Below are positions 49,426 to 57,440 of a stretch of DNA of 60,185 bases, in pieces. Positions within the stretch are counted from its first letter, which is position 1. Each line of letters starts with the position of its first letter. The translations under genes were made by a program, and so were the position numbers. The stretch spans positions 1 to 60,185 of the forward strand of contig NZ_VNJI01000048.1 of assembly GCF_007786445.1 (NCBI RefSeq), written 5' to 3'. The stretch comes from Paenibacillus cremeus. Lineage in GTDB: Bacteria > Bacillota > Bacilli > Paenibacillales > NBRC-103111. The notes under the pieces are model-generated. The model was not told where the DNA came from. It searched no databases and saw nothing but the letters and a program-made list of their open reading frames with translations.

Positions 49426-50709
49426 TTACTTCCCAAACAGCTTCTGCAAATCGGGGTCCAGCTGATGCAGATGATTCGACAGCAGCTCTTGCGGGTAGTA
49501 GAGATGGTACTTGCCCATATGGATACCACTGATGGAGCGCACGATCTCCGACTTTCGGGAAATTTCGGACAAGTTGTCTTTGGAGTCCAGCAGCAGGATT
49601 GGAAGCTTCTCATCATGCTCTCCCGGACGATACACATCATACGAAAGATCGGATGGAAAATCAATTTCCAGGTAATATCCAGGATCAACGCCCAGAAGGT
49701 CCATTTGCCCTCGCAGCCGTTCGATTTGCTCTGGATCGATGCGATCTAATGTGACATAGGGAAATAACCGGCGCTGTAAAAACCGGGAGCATAAGTCGGC
49801 CAGTATGGCGTCTTCTTCGAAGGCCCATTGCATTAACGTCGTCTGCATTAACGCTTCGTCTAAGAGATAATAATCGTGCACAGTCAGCTTTTTCTCAAAC
49901 AAGCGGACGAGCGGCGGTAGGATGAATCGGAAGGCATAGTTTTGCTCATACAGCTCTTTGGCCCGTCCAAATATTTTATGCAGCACAATGTCCGCACTCC
50001 GGGTTACCGGATGGAAGTAGACCTGCCAGTACATCTGGTAGCGTGACATGAGATAGTCTTCAACGGCATGCATCCCGCTCTCCTTCACCACGATATGGCC
50101 TTGGTAGGGCCGCATAACGCGAAGAATTCGTTCCAGGTCAAAGGTGCCGTAATTGACACCGGTAAAATACGCATCACGCAGCAAATAATCCATGCGATCG
50201 GCATCCAGTTGGCTGGAGACCAAGCTGACAACAATTTCGTGGGTGTAGGTTTTGGCGATCACACCGGCCACTTGTTGAGGGAAGGTAGGGGATACCTGCT
50301 GAAGCACACGGTTCACCTCAGTATCGCCGAGCACAATTCGACAAGACCATTCTTCATGGTGAGTACCGAAGGTTTTTTCGATGGAATGGGAGAACGGTCC
50401 ATGGCCAACGTCATGAAGCAGAGCAGCGCAAAGACAGAGCAGCCGCTCCTCCCGCGGCCAATCCTCGTATTGATTGCGTTCGAACTGCGAGATGATTTTG
50501 CGCGTCACCTCATATACACCAAGCGAATGGGAAAACCGGCTGTGCTCTGCGCCATGAAACGTAAGAAAACAAGTGCCCAGCTGGCGGATACGCCTTAATC
50601 GTTGGAACTCCTTTGTGTTAATCAAGTCCCAGATCGTTTGATCCTGCACATAAATGTATTTGTGAACGGGATCTTTAAACACCTTCTCTTCTTTTAGCGG
50701 TGCGGCCAT
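49426..50709 (-). CDS. HD-domain phosphohydrolase (YwfO/dGTPase-like)
   Basis: A 427-residue HD-superfamily protein has the HD motifs GAEHSRFSHSLGVYEVTRK (~residues 51-69), CAALLHDVGHGPFSHSIE (~97-114) and later SSQLDADRMDYLLRDAYFTG. The family includes dGTP triphosphohydrolases and nucleotide hydrolases; the closest remembered relative is B. subtilis YwfO, with unproven substrate here. Start set at ATG 50709 (AAAGGAAG upstream). ATG 50805 has no Shine-Dalgarno, and the interval between holds several Spo0A-box cores. Divergent from abrB. Confidence 0.85.
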   Translation of the reverse strand: MAAPLKEEKVFKDPVHKYIYVQDQTIWDLINTKEFQRLRRIRQLGTCFLTFHGAEHSRFSHSLGVYEVTRKIISQFERNQYEDWPREERLLCLCAALLHDVGHGPFSHSIEKTFGTHHEEWSCRIVLGDTEVNRVLQQVSPTFPQQVAGVIAKTYTHEIVVSLVSSQLDADRMDYLLRDAYFTGVNYGTFDLERILRVMRPYQGHIVVKESGMHAVEDYLMSRYQMYWQVYFHPVTRSADIVLHKIFGRAKELYEQNYAFRFILPPLVRLFEKKLTVHDYYLLDEALMQTTLMQWAFEEDAILADLCSRFLQRRLFPYVTLDRIDPEQIERLRGQMDLLGVDPGYYLEIDFPSDLSYDVYRPGEHDEKLPILLLDSKDNLSEISRKSEIVRSISGIHMGKYHLYYPQELLSNHLHQLDPDLQKLFGK

Positions 50710-50722
50710 GGGCATCTTCCTT

Positions 50723-50793
50723 TGTCGTTGAATTTTGTCTGCTTTCGACACCATCTTTAGGAAAACGTCATAATTTTGTCGAAATATGTCGTA
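50723..50793. promoter_or_regulatory. Cluster of Spo0A-box cores upstream of the HD gene
   Basis: Core-like sites: TGTCGTT (plus, 50723-50729), TGTCGAA (minus, 50744-50750), TTTGTCGAAA (plus, 50775-50784, perfect) and TGTCGTA (plus, 50787-50793). Four sites in about 70 bases just before the HD gene suggest Spo0A control. The rest of 50794-50970 is A+T-rich with no gene. Confidence 0.6.
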
Positions 50794-50973
50794 GATAACT
50801 TCCATTTTAGGATGGTATATTTATGTATGTCCGATGTTAGTATTTTTCTATTTTGGGGCTAAACTTCCTATAAACTGTGTGTTTTTTCACACTTTTTGAG
50901 CTCCGATAAGATTTAAATTTTAAATAGATACCTGTATTTCCATAAAATAGCATATACTTCTCTCAAAATATGG

Positions 50974-51002
50974 TTGACTATTATGGGAATGGTTGGTATC
51001 AT
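50974..51002 (+). promoter_or_regulatory. abrB promoter (sigma-A)
   Basis: TTGACT (50974-50979), a 17-base spacer and TATCAT (50997-51002). Transcription would start near 51009, about 80 bases before abrB. Confidence 0.78.
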
Positions 51003-51017
51003 AAGTAATGAGAATTA

Positions 51018-51034
51018 TGTCGAATCATGACGAT
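51018..51034 (+). promoter_or_regulatory. Tandem Spo0A boxes downstream of the abrB promoter
   Basis: TGTCGAATCATGACGAT holds two Spo0A-box cores (TGTCGAA, TGACGAT) ten bases apart, at about +10 to +25. Known biology: B. subtilis abrB is repressed by Spo0A-P through two boxes in the same relative place, with nearly identical sequence. Confidence 0.85.
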
Positions 51035-51090
51035 AAATCTATTAAGTTGTTCTTTTCATACAACTTCATTTGAGAGGGGAATTATCAAAT

Positions 51091-51345
51091 ATGATGAAAT
51101 CTACTGGCATTGTAAGAAAAGTTGATGAACTGGGTCGCGTCGTTATTCCGATCGAGCTTCGCAGAACGCTCGGCATTGGGGAAAAAGACGCTTTGGAAAT
51201 TTATGTCGACGGCGAGCGCATCATGCTGAAAAAATACGAGCCTGCTTGCATCTTCTGCGGTAACGCTGAGAGCGTGTCCTACTTTAAGGGAAAAATTGTT
51301 TGTCACGATTGTTTAACTGAAATGCCAATACCTGTGACAAAATAA
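51091..51345 (+). CDS. abrB: Transition-state regulator AbrB (zinc-knuckle C-terminal variant)
   Basis: AbrB represses post-exponential genes. Residues 1-~48 are the swapped-hairpin DNA-binding domain (STGIVRKVDELGRVVIPIEL, RTLGIGEKDALEIYVDGE), nearly identical to Bacillus AbrB. The C-terminal part (~55-84) differs from B. subtilis: it has CIFC and CHDC pairs likely to bind zinc, in place of the usual multimerisation domain. GAGAGGGG lies 11-14 bases before the ATGs at 51091/51094. The only large plus-strand regulator gene in the window; promoter, Spo0A boxes and terminator are all visible. Confidence 0.94.
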   Translation: MMKSTGIVRKVDELGRVVIPIELRRTLGIGEKDALEIYVDGERIMLKKYEPACIFCGNAESVSYFKGKIVCHDCLTEMPIPVTK

Positions 51346-51417
51346 GAAAAATAAGTTATAATAAAGTTAGCAATTTTAACTAAGGTAATTCTAACCTTTT
51401 TCATATCTCCTCTATTC

Positions 51418-51449
51418 CCTGACTTGAATGAGTCAGGGATTTTTTTTGC
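51418..51449 (+). terminator. Terminator after abrB
   Basis: CCCTGACT TGAATG AGTCAGGG is followed by ATTTTTTTT, about 72 bases after the abrB stop. Confidence 0.92.
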
Positions 51450-51807
51450 CTCCAAAAGCGCTTTTCCATCCCCCTAAATCCCCCTTCAAGCGTATGCTTC
51501 CGATGCCAGCAATACTACGTATTGCTCTGAGGGGGACCCCATGGGCGCTGCCCCTGGACCCCGCACAGCTTCGATGATACGTTGGCGGTGAGAGCGCTTT
51601 TCGTCCGAGTATACCCTTTGCAGGCAAAGGGTATACCTCGGACCCGCTTACGTTGGCGGAGGGTGCGTATGCGTTAAGGCGTGCGTGGTTCAGGTGGTGT
51701 TAGCCGTAAGCTCGCATCGAGGCTTCAGCCTCGACAGCTCTTGTTCGTGGATAAGCTCGTTACTGCGCAACATCGCAAACACCTAGTGTAGTGCGACATC
51801 GTGAGCC
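51450..51807. repeat. Non-coding, palindrome-rich intergenic stretch
   Basis: Three clear hairpins lie between the convergent abrB and rsmI genes. They are AGCAATA...TATTGCT (51509-51527), a ~19-bp stem at 51603-51643 (GTCCGAGTATACCCTTTGC with a one-base bulge in the other arm) and TCGAGGC TTCA GCCTCGA (~51717-51734). Short direct repeats also occur: AGCGCTTTTC at about 51458 and 51594, TACGTTGGCGG at about 51579 and 51649. Open frames here (e.g. minus 51433-51627) lack ribosome-binding sites and family features, so I call it non-coding, possibly a dispersed repeat. Confidence 0.6.
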
Positions 51808-52695
51808 CTAGCCGTCGCGATGGAGCAGATTGTACAGCTCGCGCTTAGGCACGCCGCGATCCTGGGCCGCACGCCTCAGGGCCTCCTTGTGCCCTTCGCC
51901 GTCGGCCTCGTACCGCGCCACGTGCTGCTCCGGCGTCAAGCCGGCCCACCACGCGTCGGCCGACTCCGCTTCCGCGTCCGCACCGCCGCCGCGGATCACC
52001 ACCACATACTCGCCCTGCGGCGCGTGCGAGTCCAAGTGCGCGAGGCACTCCGTGATCGTGCCTCGCAAAGCCTCCTCGTACCGCTTCGTAAGCTCGCGGA
52101 CGAGACAAACCTCACGGTCCCCGCCGAGTACCTCGGCCATGACCGTGAGCGTCTTCACGAGTCGATGCGGCGACTCGTAACAAAGCCAGGTGCCCGGCTC
52201 GCGCTTCAGGGCACCGAGCTCCCGCTCCAGCGGCTTCTTGTCGCGGGGGAGAAAGCCGACGAAGGTAAACCGCTCCGTCGGCAAGCCCGAGACAATCAAC
52301 GCGGAGAGCGCCGCGTTGGCGCCGGGGATCGGCACGACAGCGATCCCCTCATCTATGGCCATGCGGACCAGGTCCGCGCCCGGGTCGCAAATGGCCGGTA
52401 AGCCAGCATCGCTGACCAACGCGATGGAGTCGCCGGCCAAGAGCAGCCGGATCAGCTCCGGTCCGCTCGCGTTCTTGTTGTGCTCGTGATAGCTGACGAG
52501 CCGCGTCGAAATGTCGAAGTGCGTCAGCAGCTTACGAGTTTGCCTCGTATCCTCCGCCGCGATCCATTGCACTTCCCCCAAAATCCGAACCGCGCGATAC
52601 GTCATATCCTCCAGATTGCCAATCGGCGTTCCCACCAAATACAGCTTCCCGTACGCATCGCCTTCGGCGTAACTTTTTTGAATGTTCACAGGCAT
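51808..52695 (-). CDS. rsmI: 16S rRNA 2'-O-methyltransferase RsmI
   Basis: RsmI methylates the 2'-OH of C1402 in 16S rRNA. The 295-residue tetrapyrrole-methylase-fold protein has LYLVGTPIGNLEDMTYRAV, AAEDTRQTRKLL, LVSDAGLPAICDPGADLV, VPIPGANAALSALIVSGLP and ESPHRLVKTL. The C-terminal ~50 residues are Ala/Glu-rich and more G+C-rich than the rest. The ATG follows AAAGGAAA. It lies 20 bases after the methyltransferase gene, as in B. subtilis (yabC/yraL type). Confidence 0.95.
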   Translation of the reverse strand: MPVNIQKSYAEGDAYGKLYLVGTPIGNLEDMTYRAVRILGEVQWIAAEDTRQTRKLLTHFDISTRLVSYHEHNKNASGPELIRLLLAGDSIALVSDAGLPAICDPGADLVRMAIDEGIAVVPIPGANAALSALIVSGLPTERFTFVGFLPRDKKPLERELGALKREPGTWLCYESPHRLVKTLTVMAEVLGGDREVCLVRELTKRYEEALRGTITECLAHLDSHAPQGEYVVVIRGGGADAEAESADAWWAGLTPEQHVARYEADGEGHKEALRRAAQDRGVPKRELYNLLHRDG

Positions 52696-52715
52696 CGTTT
52701 CCTTTATCTAGAATG

Positions 52716-53483
52716 CTAGAACGCCAACGCTTCGCGCTTCCCGTAATAAACGTCCACCAACTCATCCGTATATTCCGTCCCATTCTTATACACAATGAGT
52801 GGCGGCAGCAGCCGAACCTCCGGCTTTCCATCGCGAAGCGCCTCGATCAGGACCATATTGGCTTCGCTGTCCGCCCGTGGGTGAACGAACCGCACTCGCT
52901 TTGGCTCAAGTCGATATTGGCGCATCGCGGCAAAGATTTCCACCAACCGGCTGGGCCGATGCACCATGGCCACACGGCCGCCGCTTTTGACCAGCCGACT
53001 GCTAACGCGGACCACGTCATCCAGTGTGCAGTACACCTCATGCCGGGCCGCAGCAAAGTGCTCATTGCCGTTCTGCTCCCCATTCGGAACCGGCAAATAA
53101 GGCGGATTAACCGTAACGGCATCAAAAGCGCCATTTCCGAGCTCATCCACCGCCTCGCGCAAATCCCCATGAATGACAGAAATCCGCTCCTGCAGGTCGT
53201 TCAGCTGCACATTGCGCTGCGCCATGTCTGCGAGCCGGTCTTGGATTTCCACGCCTGTAATATGCGCTCTCGTCCGGGTAGACAAGAGCAGCGGAATGAC
53301 ACCGTTGCCGGTGCATAGATCAGCAATTCGGCCGCGCGGCGGCACCATGCAAAACCGCGCCAGCAGCACCGCATCCAGCGAGAAGCTGAACACCTCATCG
53401 CTTTGAATGATTTTCAAATCCTGGGTCAGCAAATCATCGATTCGCTCGCTCTCATGAAGTGGAATGGAGTCCAACGTACACAC
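52716..53483 (-). CDS. tRNA1(Val) adenine-N6-methyltransferase family protein (YabB/TrmN6-like)
   Basis: A 255-residue SAM-dependent methyltransferase has motif I IADLCTGNGVIPLLL, an acidic motif II (ITGVEIQDRLADMAQRN) and the N6-adenine catalytic motif VNPPYLP. E. coli TrmN6 methylates A37 of tRNA-Val; the substrate here is inferred from family only. The GTG at 53483 has AAGGA upstream. Located between yabA and rsmI as in B. subtilis yabB. Confidence 0.85.
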   Translation of the reverse strand: MCTLDSIPLHESERIDDLLTQDLKIIQSDEVFSFSLDAVLLARFCMVPPRGRIADLCTGNGVIPLLLSTRTRAHITGVEIQDRLADMAQRNVQLNDLQERISVIHGDLREAVDELGNGAFDAVTVNPPYLPVPNGEQNGNEHFAAARHEVYCTLDDVVRVSSRLVKSGGRVAMVHRPSRLVEIFAAMRQYRLEPKRVRFVHPRADSEANMVLIEALRDGKPEVRLLPPLIVYKNGTEYTDELVDVYYGKREALAF

Positions 53484-53493
53484 GCCTCTTTCC

Positions 53494-53531
53494 TTGAAAA
53501 AAGCCGTAGAGAAGCATCCTCCCCTACGGCA
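53494..53531 (-). terminator. Terminator after yabA
   Basis: On the minus strand, GCCGTAGGG...CTCTACGGC is followed by TTTTTTC. It occupies the gap between yabA and the methyltransferase gene. Confidence 0.85.
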
Positions 53532-53536
53532 TCGGT

Positions 53537-53893
53537 TTATTTATTTAAAAATGACATGCAAAACAAACAATCGCCTTCCGTGCGTAAATGACCGTAGTAC
53601 ACATTGCAGATATGAAAGCCTTCGTGATAGATACGTGCCAGATTGTCGTAGCCTTCACCTGTCGGTTCTTTACTCTGAACAGGATGATCGCCCTGGCTGC
53701 TCCGCAGTTCCAGTTCAGTCGGTTCAGCGTCTTTCTTTAACAGCTTACGCAGCTGGTCATTTTCTATACTCAGCCGTTTGTTCGCCTCGAGCAGCTCGAT
53801 GATTTGCTGTTTAATATCGCCCAGCTCGGTATACAAAAGACCCATCTGCTCTTCCATCTGATCAATTTGTACGAATATATCCCTTTTATCCAC
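53537..53893 (-). CDS. yabA: Replication initiation control protein YabA
   Basis: YabA restrains DnaA activity and binds the DnaN clamp. The 118-residue protein has an N-terminal leucine-zipper coiled coil (~residues 5-55) and a C-terminal zinc motif of one His and three Cys (HICNVYYG...GDCLFCMSF). The GTG start follows GAGGTG. It ends the tmk-darA-yaaR-holB-ricT-yabA run. Confidence 0.95.
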   Translation of the reverse strand: MDKRDIFVQIDQMEEQMGLLYTELGDIKQQIIELLEANKRLSIENDQLRKLLKKDAEPTELELRSSQGDHPVQSKEPTGEGYDNLARIYHEGFHICNVYYGHLRTEGDCLFCMSFLNK

Positions 53894-53939
53894 GCTTTCA
53901 CCTCAGCCGCGTAAAGCAGTCGCCCGGTCTGTTAGGCAG

Positions 53940-54743
53940 TTAGTGCTGCTCCACCACATCATCCAATGGAAGATCCATCACTTTCTTTAGCTCGAACACC
54001 TGTACTTTTGCCAAACGCTCATTCACGTTTAGGGAAATTAACCGCCCGTTGCCGAAGGACGTAACGACCTCGCTGCCGACACGCGGCAGATCGTCCTTGG
54101 CACTTTCATAATTATCATGCTCATATTTCAAACAGCACATCAACCGCCCGCATAAACCCGAAATTTTGGTCGGATTGAGCGATAAGTTTTGATCCTTCGC
54201 CATCTTAATGGACACCGGTTCAAAATCACCCAAAAAGGACGAACAGCACAAAATGCGTCCGCAGGGCCCAATTCCGCCAAGCATCTTCGCTTCATCACGT
54301 ACACCGATCTGACGAAGCTCGATTCGTGTGCGGAAAATGCTAGCCAAATCCTTCACAAGTTCCCTGAAGTCGACCCGGCCCTCCGCGGTAAAATAAAAAA
54401 TGATCTTGTTGCGATCAAATGTATACTCAACATCAACGAGCTTCATCCGCAGCTGATGATCCTTGATCTTCTCCTGACAAACGGCAAACGCGTTCTTAGC
54501 CGCCTGCTTGTTATCCTCAACGAGCTGCGCATCCTGCACATCCGCGATGCGAATAACCTTCTTAAGAGGAAGCACGACATCGGATTCTCCGACGGTTCTC
54601 CGCCCAATGACAACCTTGCCGTATTCGACGCCGCGCGCGGTTTCCACAATCACACTGCTGTCCTTGTCTACCGGCAAATCGCTCGGATCGAAATAATAGA
54701 TTTTGCCCGCTTTCTTGAAGCGAACGCCTACAACTGAAAACAA
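53940..54743 (-). CDS. ricT: RicT (YaaT), PSP1-domain Fe-S protein of the Y-complex
   Basis: RicT works with RicA and RicF to stimulate RNase Y-dependent mRNA processing and affects sporulation phosphorelay and competence. The 267-residue protein has the PSP1 C-terminal domain (~60-145) and cysteine-rich motifs GIGPCGRILCCSSF (~157-170) and SGLCGRLMCCLKYE, which match Fe-S ligands. The TTG start follows GAAGGGGG. Two bases separate it from holB. ricA and ricF are not in the window. Confidence 0.94.
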   Translation of the reverse strand: MFSVVGVRFKKAGKIYYFDPSDLPVDKDSSVIVETARGVEYGKVVIGRRTVGESDVVLPLKKVIRIADVQDAQLVEDNKQAAKNAFAVCQEKIKDHQLRMKLVDVEYTFDRNKIIFYFTAEGRVDFRELVKDLASIFRTRIELRQIGVRDEAKMLGGIGPCGRILCCSSFLGDFEPVSIKMAKDQNLSLNPTKISGLCGRLMCCLKYEHDNYESAKDDLPRVGSEVVTSFGNGRLISLNVNERLAKVQVFELKKVMDLPLDDVVEQH

Positions 54744-54745
54744 AT

Positions 54746-55735
54746 CTACACCCCCTTCAAACGCATTAATATATTTTCCAGCGCCAGCTGGGGATTAGCA
54801 TGAAACCGCAGTCGCTTCTGCGTCTCGATCGCCTGCTCCAGGCATGCGATCCAATGTTGTATTGGATAAAGATAAGCTTGCTGTGTCATCCAGTCGGACT
54901 GATCGCTATAAATGAGCGACTCGCGGTTGCCGATGCCAAGCTGCACCATATCTTTGAGCCAAAGGATGAGCATGTCCAAAAAAGCCGGAAGCTGCTCCGA
55001 GAACTCGCCCTTAGCCAGCTTTTGCTGTGCGGTCAGCAAGGCTGACGGCAATCGGCTGAGACTCTCCTTGGTTAATTGTATCACTAGATTTCGGAGTTCT
55101 GCAAACCCATTTCCTTGAATCAGGTCGCGAGCAGCATCGATTCCTGCGGTTAATCGGACGGCCATTTGCACCAGCACGGGAGAATGCCCTTCTTTGAGCA
55201 ACTCGGCGGCCATCGCATCGCGTCCCATCGGTGTGAACGGAATCCACTGCGATCGGGATCGAATCGTCGGCAGCAGAGCCTGTCCATTGTCTGTAATCAG
55301 CACGGCAACCACCTGAGAAGTAGGCTCCTCCAAAAATTTAAGCAGGCTGTTGGCCGCTTGAACCGTCATTTTATCCGCATCCTCAAGGACATACATCTTG
55401 ATGCCCGAAGCCGAAGCGCGGTAAGCAAACTGCTTCTGCAGCTCGCGAATTTGCTCTATTTTAATGGAAGCTCCGTCCGGTGTGATCCAATGCAGATCAG
55501 GGTGATTGCCATGCTCCACCTTCCGGCAGTCGAGGCATTCCCCACAGGCATCATCCGGCAGCACTTTGCAGTAGATGGCTTGGGCGAAAGCTTTCGCCAT
55601 GCCCCTTCTCCCAGTCCCCGACGGGCCGGTAAAAATATATGCATGAGAAACCTTATCGGTTCGCAAACTGTTTTGCAGGATGCGTTTGACACGATCTTGT
55701 CCTGCTATCGCTTGAAAAGACATAGGGTAGAGCAT
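54746..55735 (-). CDS. holB: DNA polymerase III delta' subunit
   Basis: HolB is a clamp-loader subunit. The 329-residue AAA+ protein has the P-loop-like IFTGPSGTGRRGMA (Lys replaced by Arg, typical of the non-ATPase delta'), a four-cysteine zinc module (CKVLPDDACGECLDC, ~55-69), DADKMTVQAANSLLKFLEEP and IRSRSQWIPF. The ATG at 55735 is tight against AAAGGAA; ATG 55723 is the better-spaced alternative. Downstream of yaaR, upstream of ricT. Confidence 0.94.
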   Translation of the reverse strand: MLYPMSFQAIAGQDRVKRILQNSLRTDKVSHAYIFTGPSGTGRRGMAKAFAQAIYCKVLPDDACGECLDCRKVEHGNHPDLHWITPDGASIKIEQIRELQKQFAYRASASGIKMYVLEDADKMTVQAANSLLKFLEEPTSQVVAVLITDNGQALLPTIRSRSQWIPFTPMGRDAMAAELLKEGHSPVLVQMAVRLTAGIDAARDLIQGNGFAELRNLVIQLTKESLSRLPSALLTAQQKLAKGEFSEQLPAFLDMLILWLKDMVQLGIGNRESLIYSDQSDWMTQQAYLYPIQHWIACLEQAIETQKRLRFHANPQLALENILMRLKGV

Positions 55736-55787
55736 TTCCTTTCTCTATTTGACAAAAAGGTTCATGCCAAGTCGAACTTGCTTCGGT

Positions 55788-56234
55788 TTAAAAGAACAAA
55801 TTGATCAGCATGCCGCGAATCTCACCGATTTTTTGCAGCATATCGATTCGACCTTGCTCGGACTCCAGCATCTCGTCAGCCATGCCCAGCAGCTCAGTGT
55901 CGATCTCCTCCAGCAGCTTGTACCGTTTCGTTCGGCCGCGGCGGTCCCAGCCGCGCGTATCGCGCAGCTGGACTCCGCGGCGGGCCGTCTCCTCCAGAAA
56001 CTGCTTCACAAGCAGCTTATACTGACGAAGCTCCCTCACCGTCATCGATCGGCTGAGGCGCTGGCCCTGTGTATCGATTTGAAGCAAAATCCGTTGAAGC
56101 TGCTCCCGGGTTGCTACCTCGTCCTGGGTCTGCATCATGTCGGAGAATGATTTTTGCTGAAGCTGCTGTGAGGAAGCATTCTCGTTCCTGAGTATTTCTT
56201 TGCCGAAAGGTCGCCAACCCGGGTTTATCTTCAC
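55788..56234 (-). CDS. yaaR: YaaR family protein (DUF327)
   Basis: A 148-residue, largely helical, charged protein of the YaaR/DUF327 family, with REQLQRILLQIDTQGQRLSR, VRELRQYKLLVKQFLEE and KLLEEIDTELLGMADEML. No function is established. The start is GTG with AAGAGG about 11 bases upstream. It is between darA and holB as in B. subtilis, so probably cotranscribed. Confidence 0.9.
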   Translation of the reverse strand: MKINPGWRPFGKEILRNENASSQQLQQKSFSDMMQTQDEVATREQLQRILLQIDTQGQRLSRSMTVRELRQYKLLVKQFLEETARRGVQLRDTRGWDRRGRTKRYKLLEEIDTELLGMADEMLESEQGRIDMLQKIGEIRGMLINLFF

Positions 56235-56254
56235 TTACTTAATCAACCTCTTTT

Positions 56255-56584
56255 CTAAAAATGTTCGAACCGTTCAACCGGCATCACGAATACTGCGGCG
56301 CCGCCGACTTGAACCTCCACTGGAAACGGGATGTATGAGTCTGTTGTCCCTCCCATTGGAGAGACTGGGGTAACCATTTGCTCCCGAATTTTGCAGTTGG
56401 CTTTGATGACATTCAATACTTCACTAACCCTTTCGTCCTCCGTACCAATTAAGAACGTCGTGTTGCCTGCCCGCAAAAAACCTCCGGTACTCGCAAGCTT
56501 CGTAGCACGAAAGCCCTCCTTCACCAGTGCGTTAGACAACCGGTTGCTGTCCTTATCTTGAACCACGGCAATAACCAATTTCAT
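56255..56584 (-). CDS. darA: Cyclic-di-AMP receptor DarA (YaaQ), PII-like
   Basis: DarA is a trimeric PII-like protein that binds c-di-AMP. The 109-residue protein is full length and highly conserved: MKLVIAVVQDKDSNRLSNAL, TKLASTGGFLRAGNTTFLIG and MVTPVSPMGGTTDSYIPFPV. Its downstream partner is unknown. Start set at ATG 56584 with AAGGAGG; the frame upstream is not conserved. Sits between tmk and yaaR. The window's riboswitch at 48180-48370 senses the same nucleotide. Confidence 0.95.
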   Translation of the reverse strand: MKLVIAVVQDKDSNRLSNALVKEGFRATKLASTGGFLRAGNTTFLIGTEDERVSEVLNVIKANCKIREQMVTPVSPMGGTTDSYIPFPVEVQVGGAAVFVMPVERFEHF

Positions 56585-56691
56585 ATACCCAGCCTCCTTA
56601 CTCATCCAATATAGAATTTTCTCGGAGCTCATCACTTGGTGCGGACAATCTTTGCTCATTACGGTTAGCTGCAAAAATTGCGTTATTACTA

Positions 56692-56721
56692 ATTAGACAA
56701 ATAGTCGAAAAATTCCTTCAA
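56692..56721 (-). promoter_or_regulatory. Possible darA promoter
   Basis: On the minus strand, TTGAAG (56716-56721), an 18-base spacer and TCTAAT (56692-56697), about 108 bases before darA and just after tmk. Confidence 0.4.
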
Positions 56722-56738
56722 TAATATGGCGTAAAATA

Positions 56739-57377
56739 TTATACTCTTCTGTGCACCTTTTGGTTCAAGATCCGCTCAATCTGTTCGAGCACGTTGTCCA
56801 TGGTCTGCTCCGCATCCACCTGCACGACACGATTCGGGAATCGCTCCATCACTTGTCGATAGCCTTCTCTCACCCGTTCGTGAAAAGCCATTGACTCGAC
56901 ATCCAAACGGTTGACTTCACGCCCTTGGTCCGCTTGAATCCGTGCCAGCCCGATCTCCGGACGCACGTCCATATAAATCGTCAGATCAGGCATCCAATCC
57001 CCGATTGCAAACTGATTGATCTCGAACACCGCATCGATGCCAAGCCCTCGCGCATATCCCTGGTATGCCAAGCTGCTGTCGATAAACCGGTCACAGATGA
57101 CGGCTTTTCCCGCCTGCAATGCCGGAATTACTTTCTCCGCCAAATGCTGCCGACGTGCCGCCGCATAAAGCAGTGCCTCGGTACGACCGTCCATAGCCGT
57201 ATTGCTCCGATCGAGAATCACTGCACGAATCTGCTCGGCTATATTGATCCCGCCGGGCTCGCGAGTGGACACGACCTTATATCCTTTGGCCGCGACATGA
57301 TTCGTTATGGCATTGATCGCAGACGACTTGCCTGCGCCTTCTCCGCCCTCTACTGTTATAAATAAACCGGTTCGCAC
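56739..57377 (-). CDS. tmk: Thymidylate kinase
   Basis: Tmk phosphorylates dTMP to dTDP. The 212-residue P-loop kinase has FITVEGGEGAGKSSAINAI, STREPGGINIAEQIR, the DRF block VICDRFIDSSLAYQGYARGLG and a LID around QADQGREVNRLD. The GTG at 57377 follows GGGGAAAAG. Upstream, TGGTATAGT at about 57417-57425 (minus) is a possible extended -10 promoter. Confidence 0.97.
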   Translation of the reverse strand: MRTGLFITVEGGEGAGKSSAINAITNHVAAKGYKVVSTREPGGINIAEQIRAVILDRSNTAMDGRTEALLYAAARRQHLAEKVIPALQAGKAVICDRFIDSSLAYQGYARGLGIDAVFEINQFAIGDWMPDLTIYMDVRPEIGLARIQADQGREVNRLDVESMAFHERVREGYRQVMERFPNRVVQVDAEQTMDNVLEQIERILNQKVHRRV

Positions 57378-57440
57378 GCTTCTTTTCCCCTGTTCTGGTT
57401 GTACATTTCTTCTATTATAACTATACCATAAAAATCGCTT

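Noticed and set aside
50815..50850. GGACATACATAA upstream of the HD gene as a sigma-E or sigma-F promoter.
   Set aside because: It resembles a -10 but has no -35 at 13-18 bases and lies about 120 bases from the chosen start.
51433..51627. A 64-residue minus-strand open frame in the repeat region.
   Set aside because: It runs through palindromes and the abrB terminator, lacks a ribosome-binding site and shows no domain; more likely repeat DNA.
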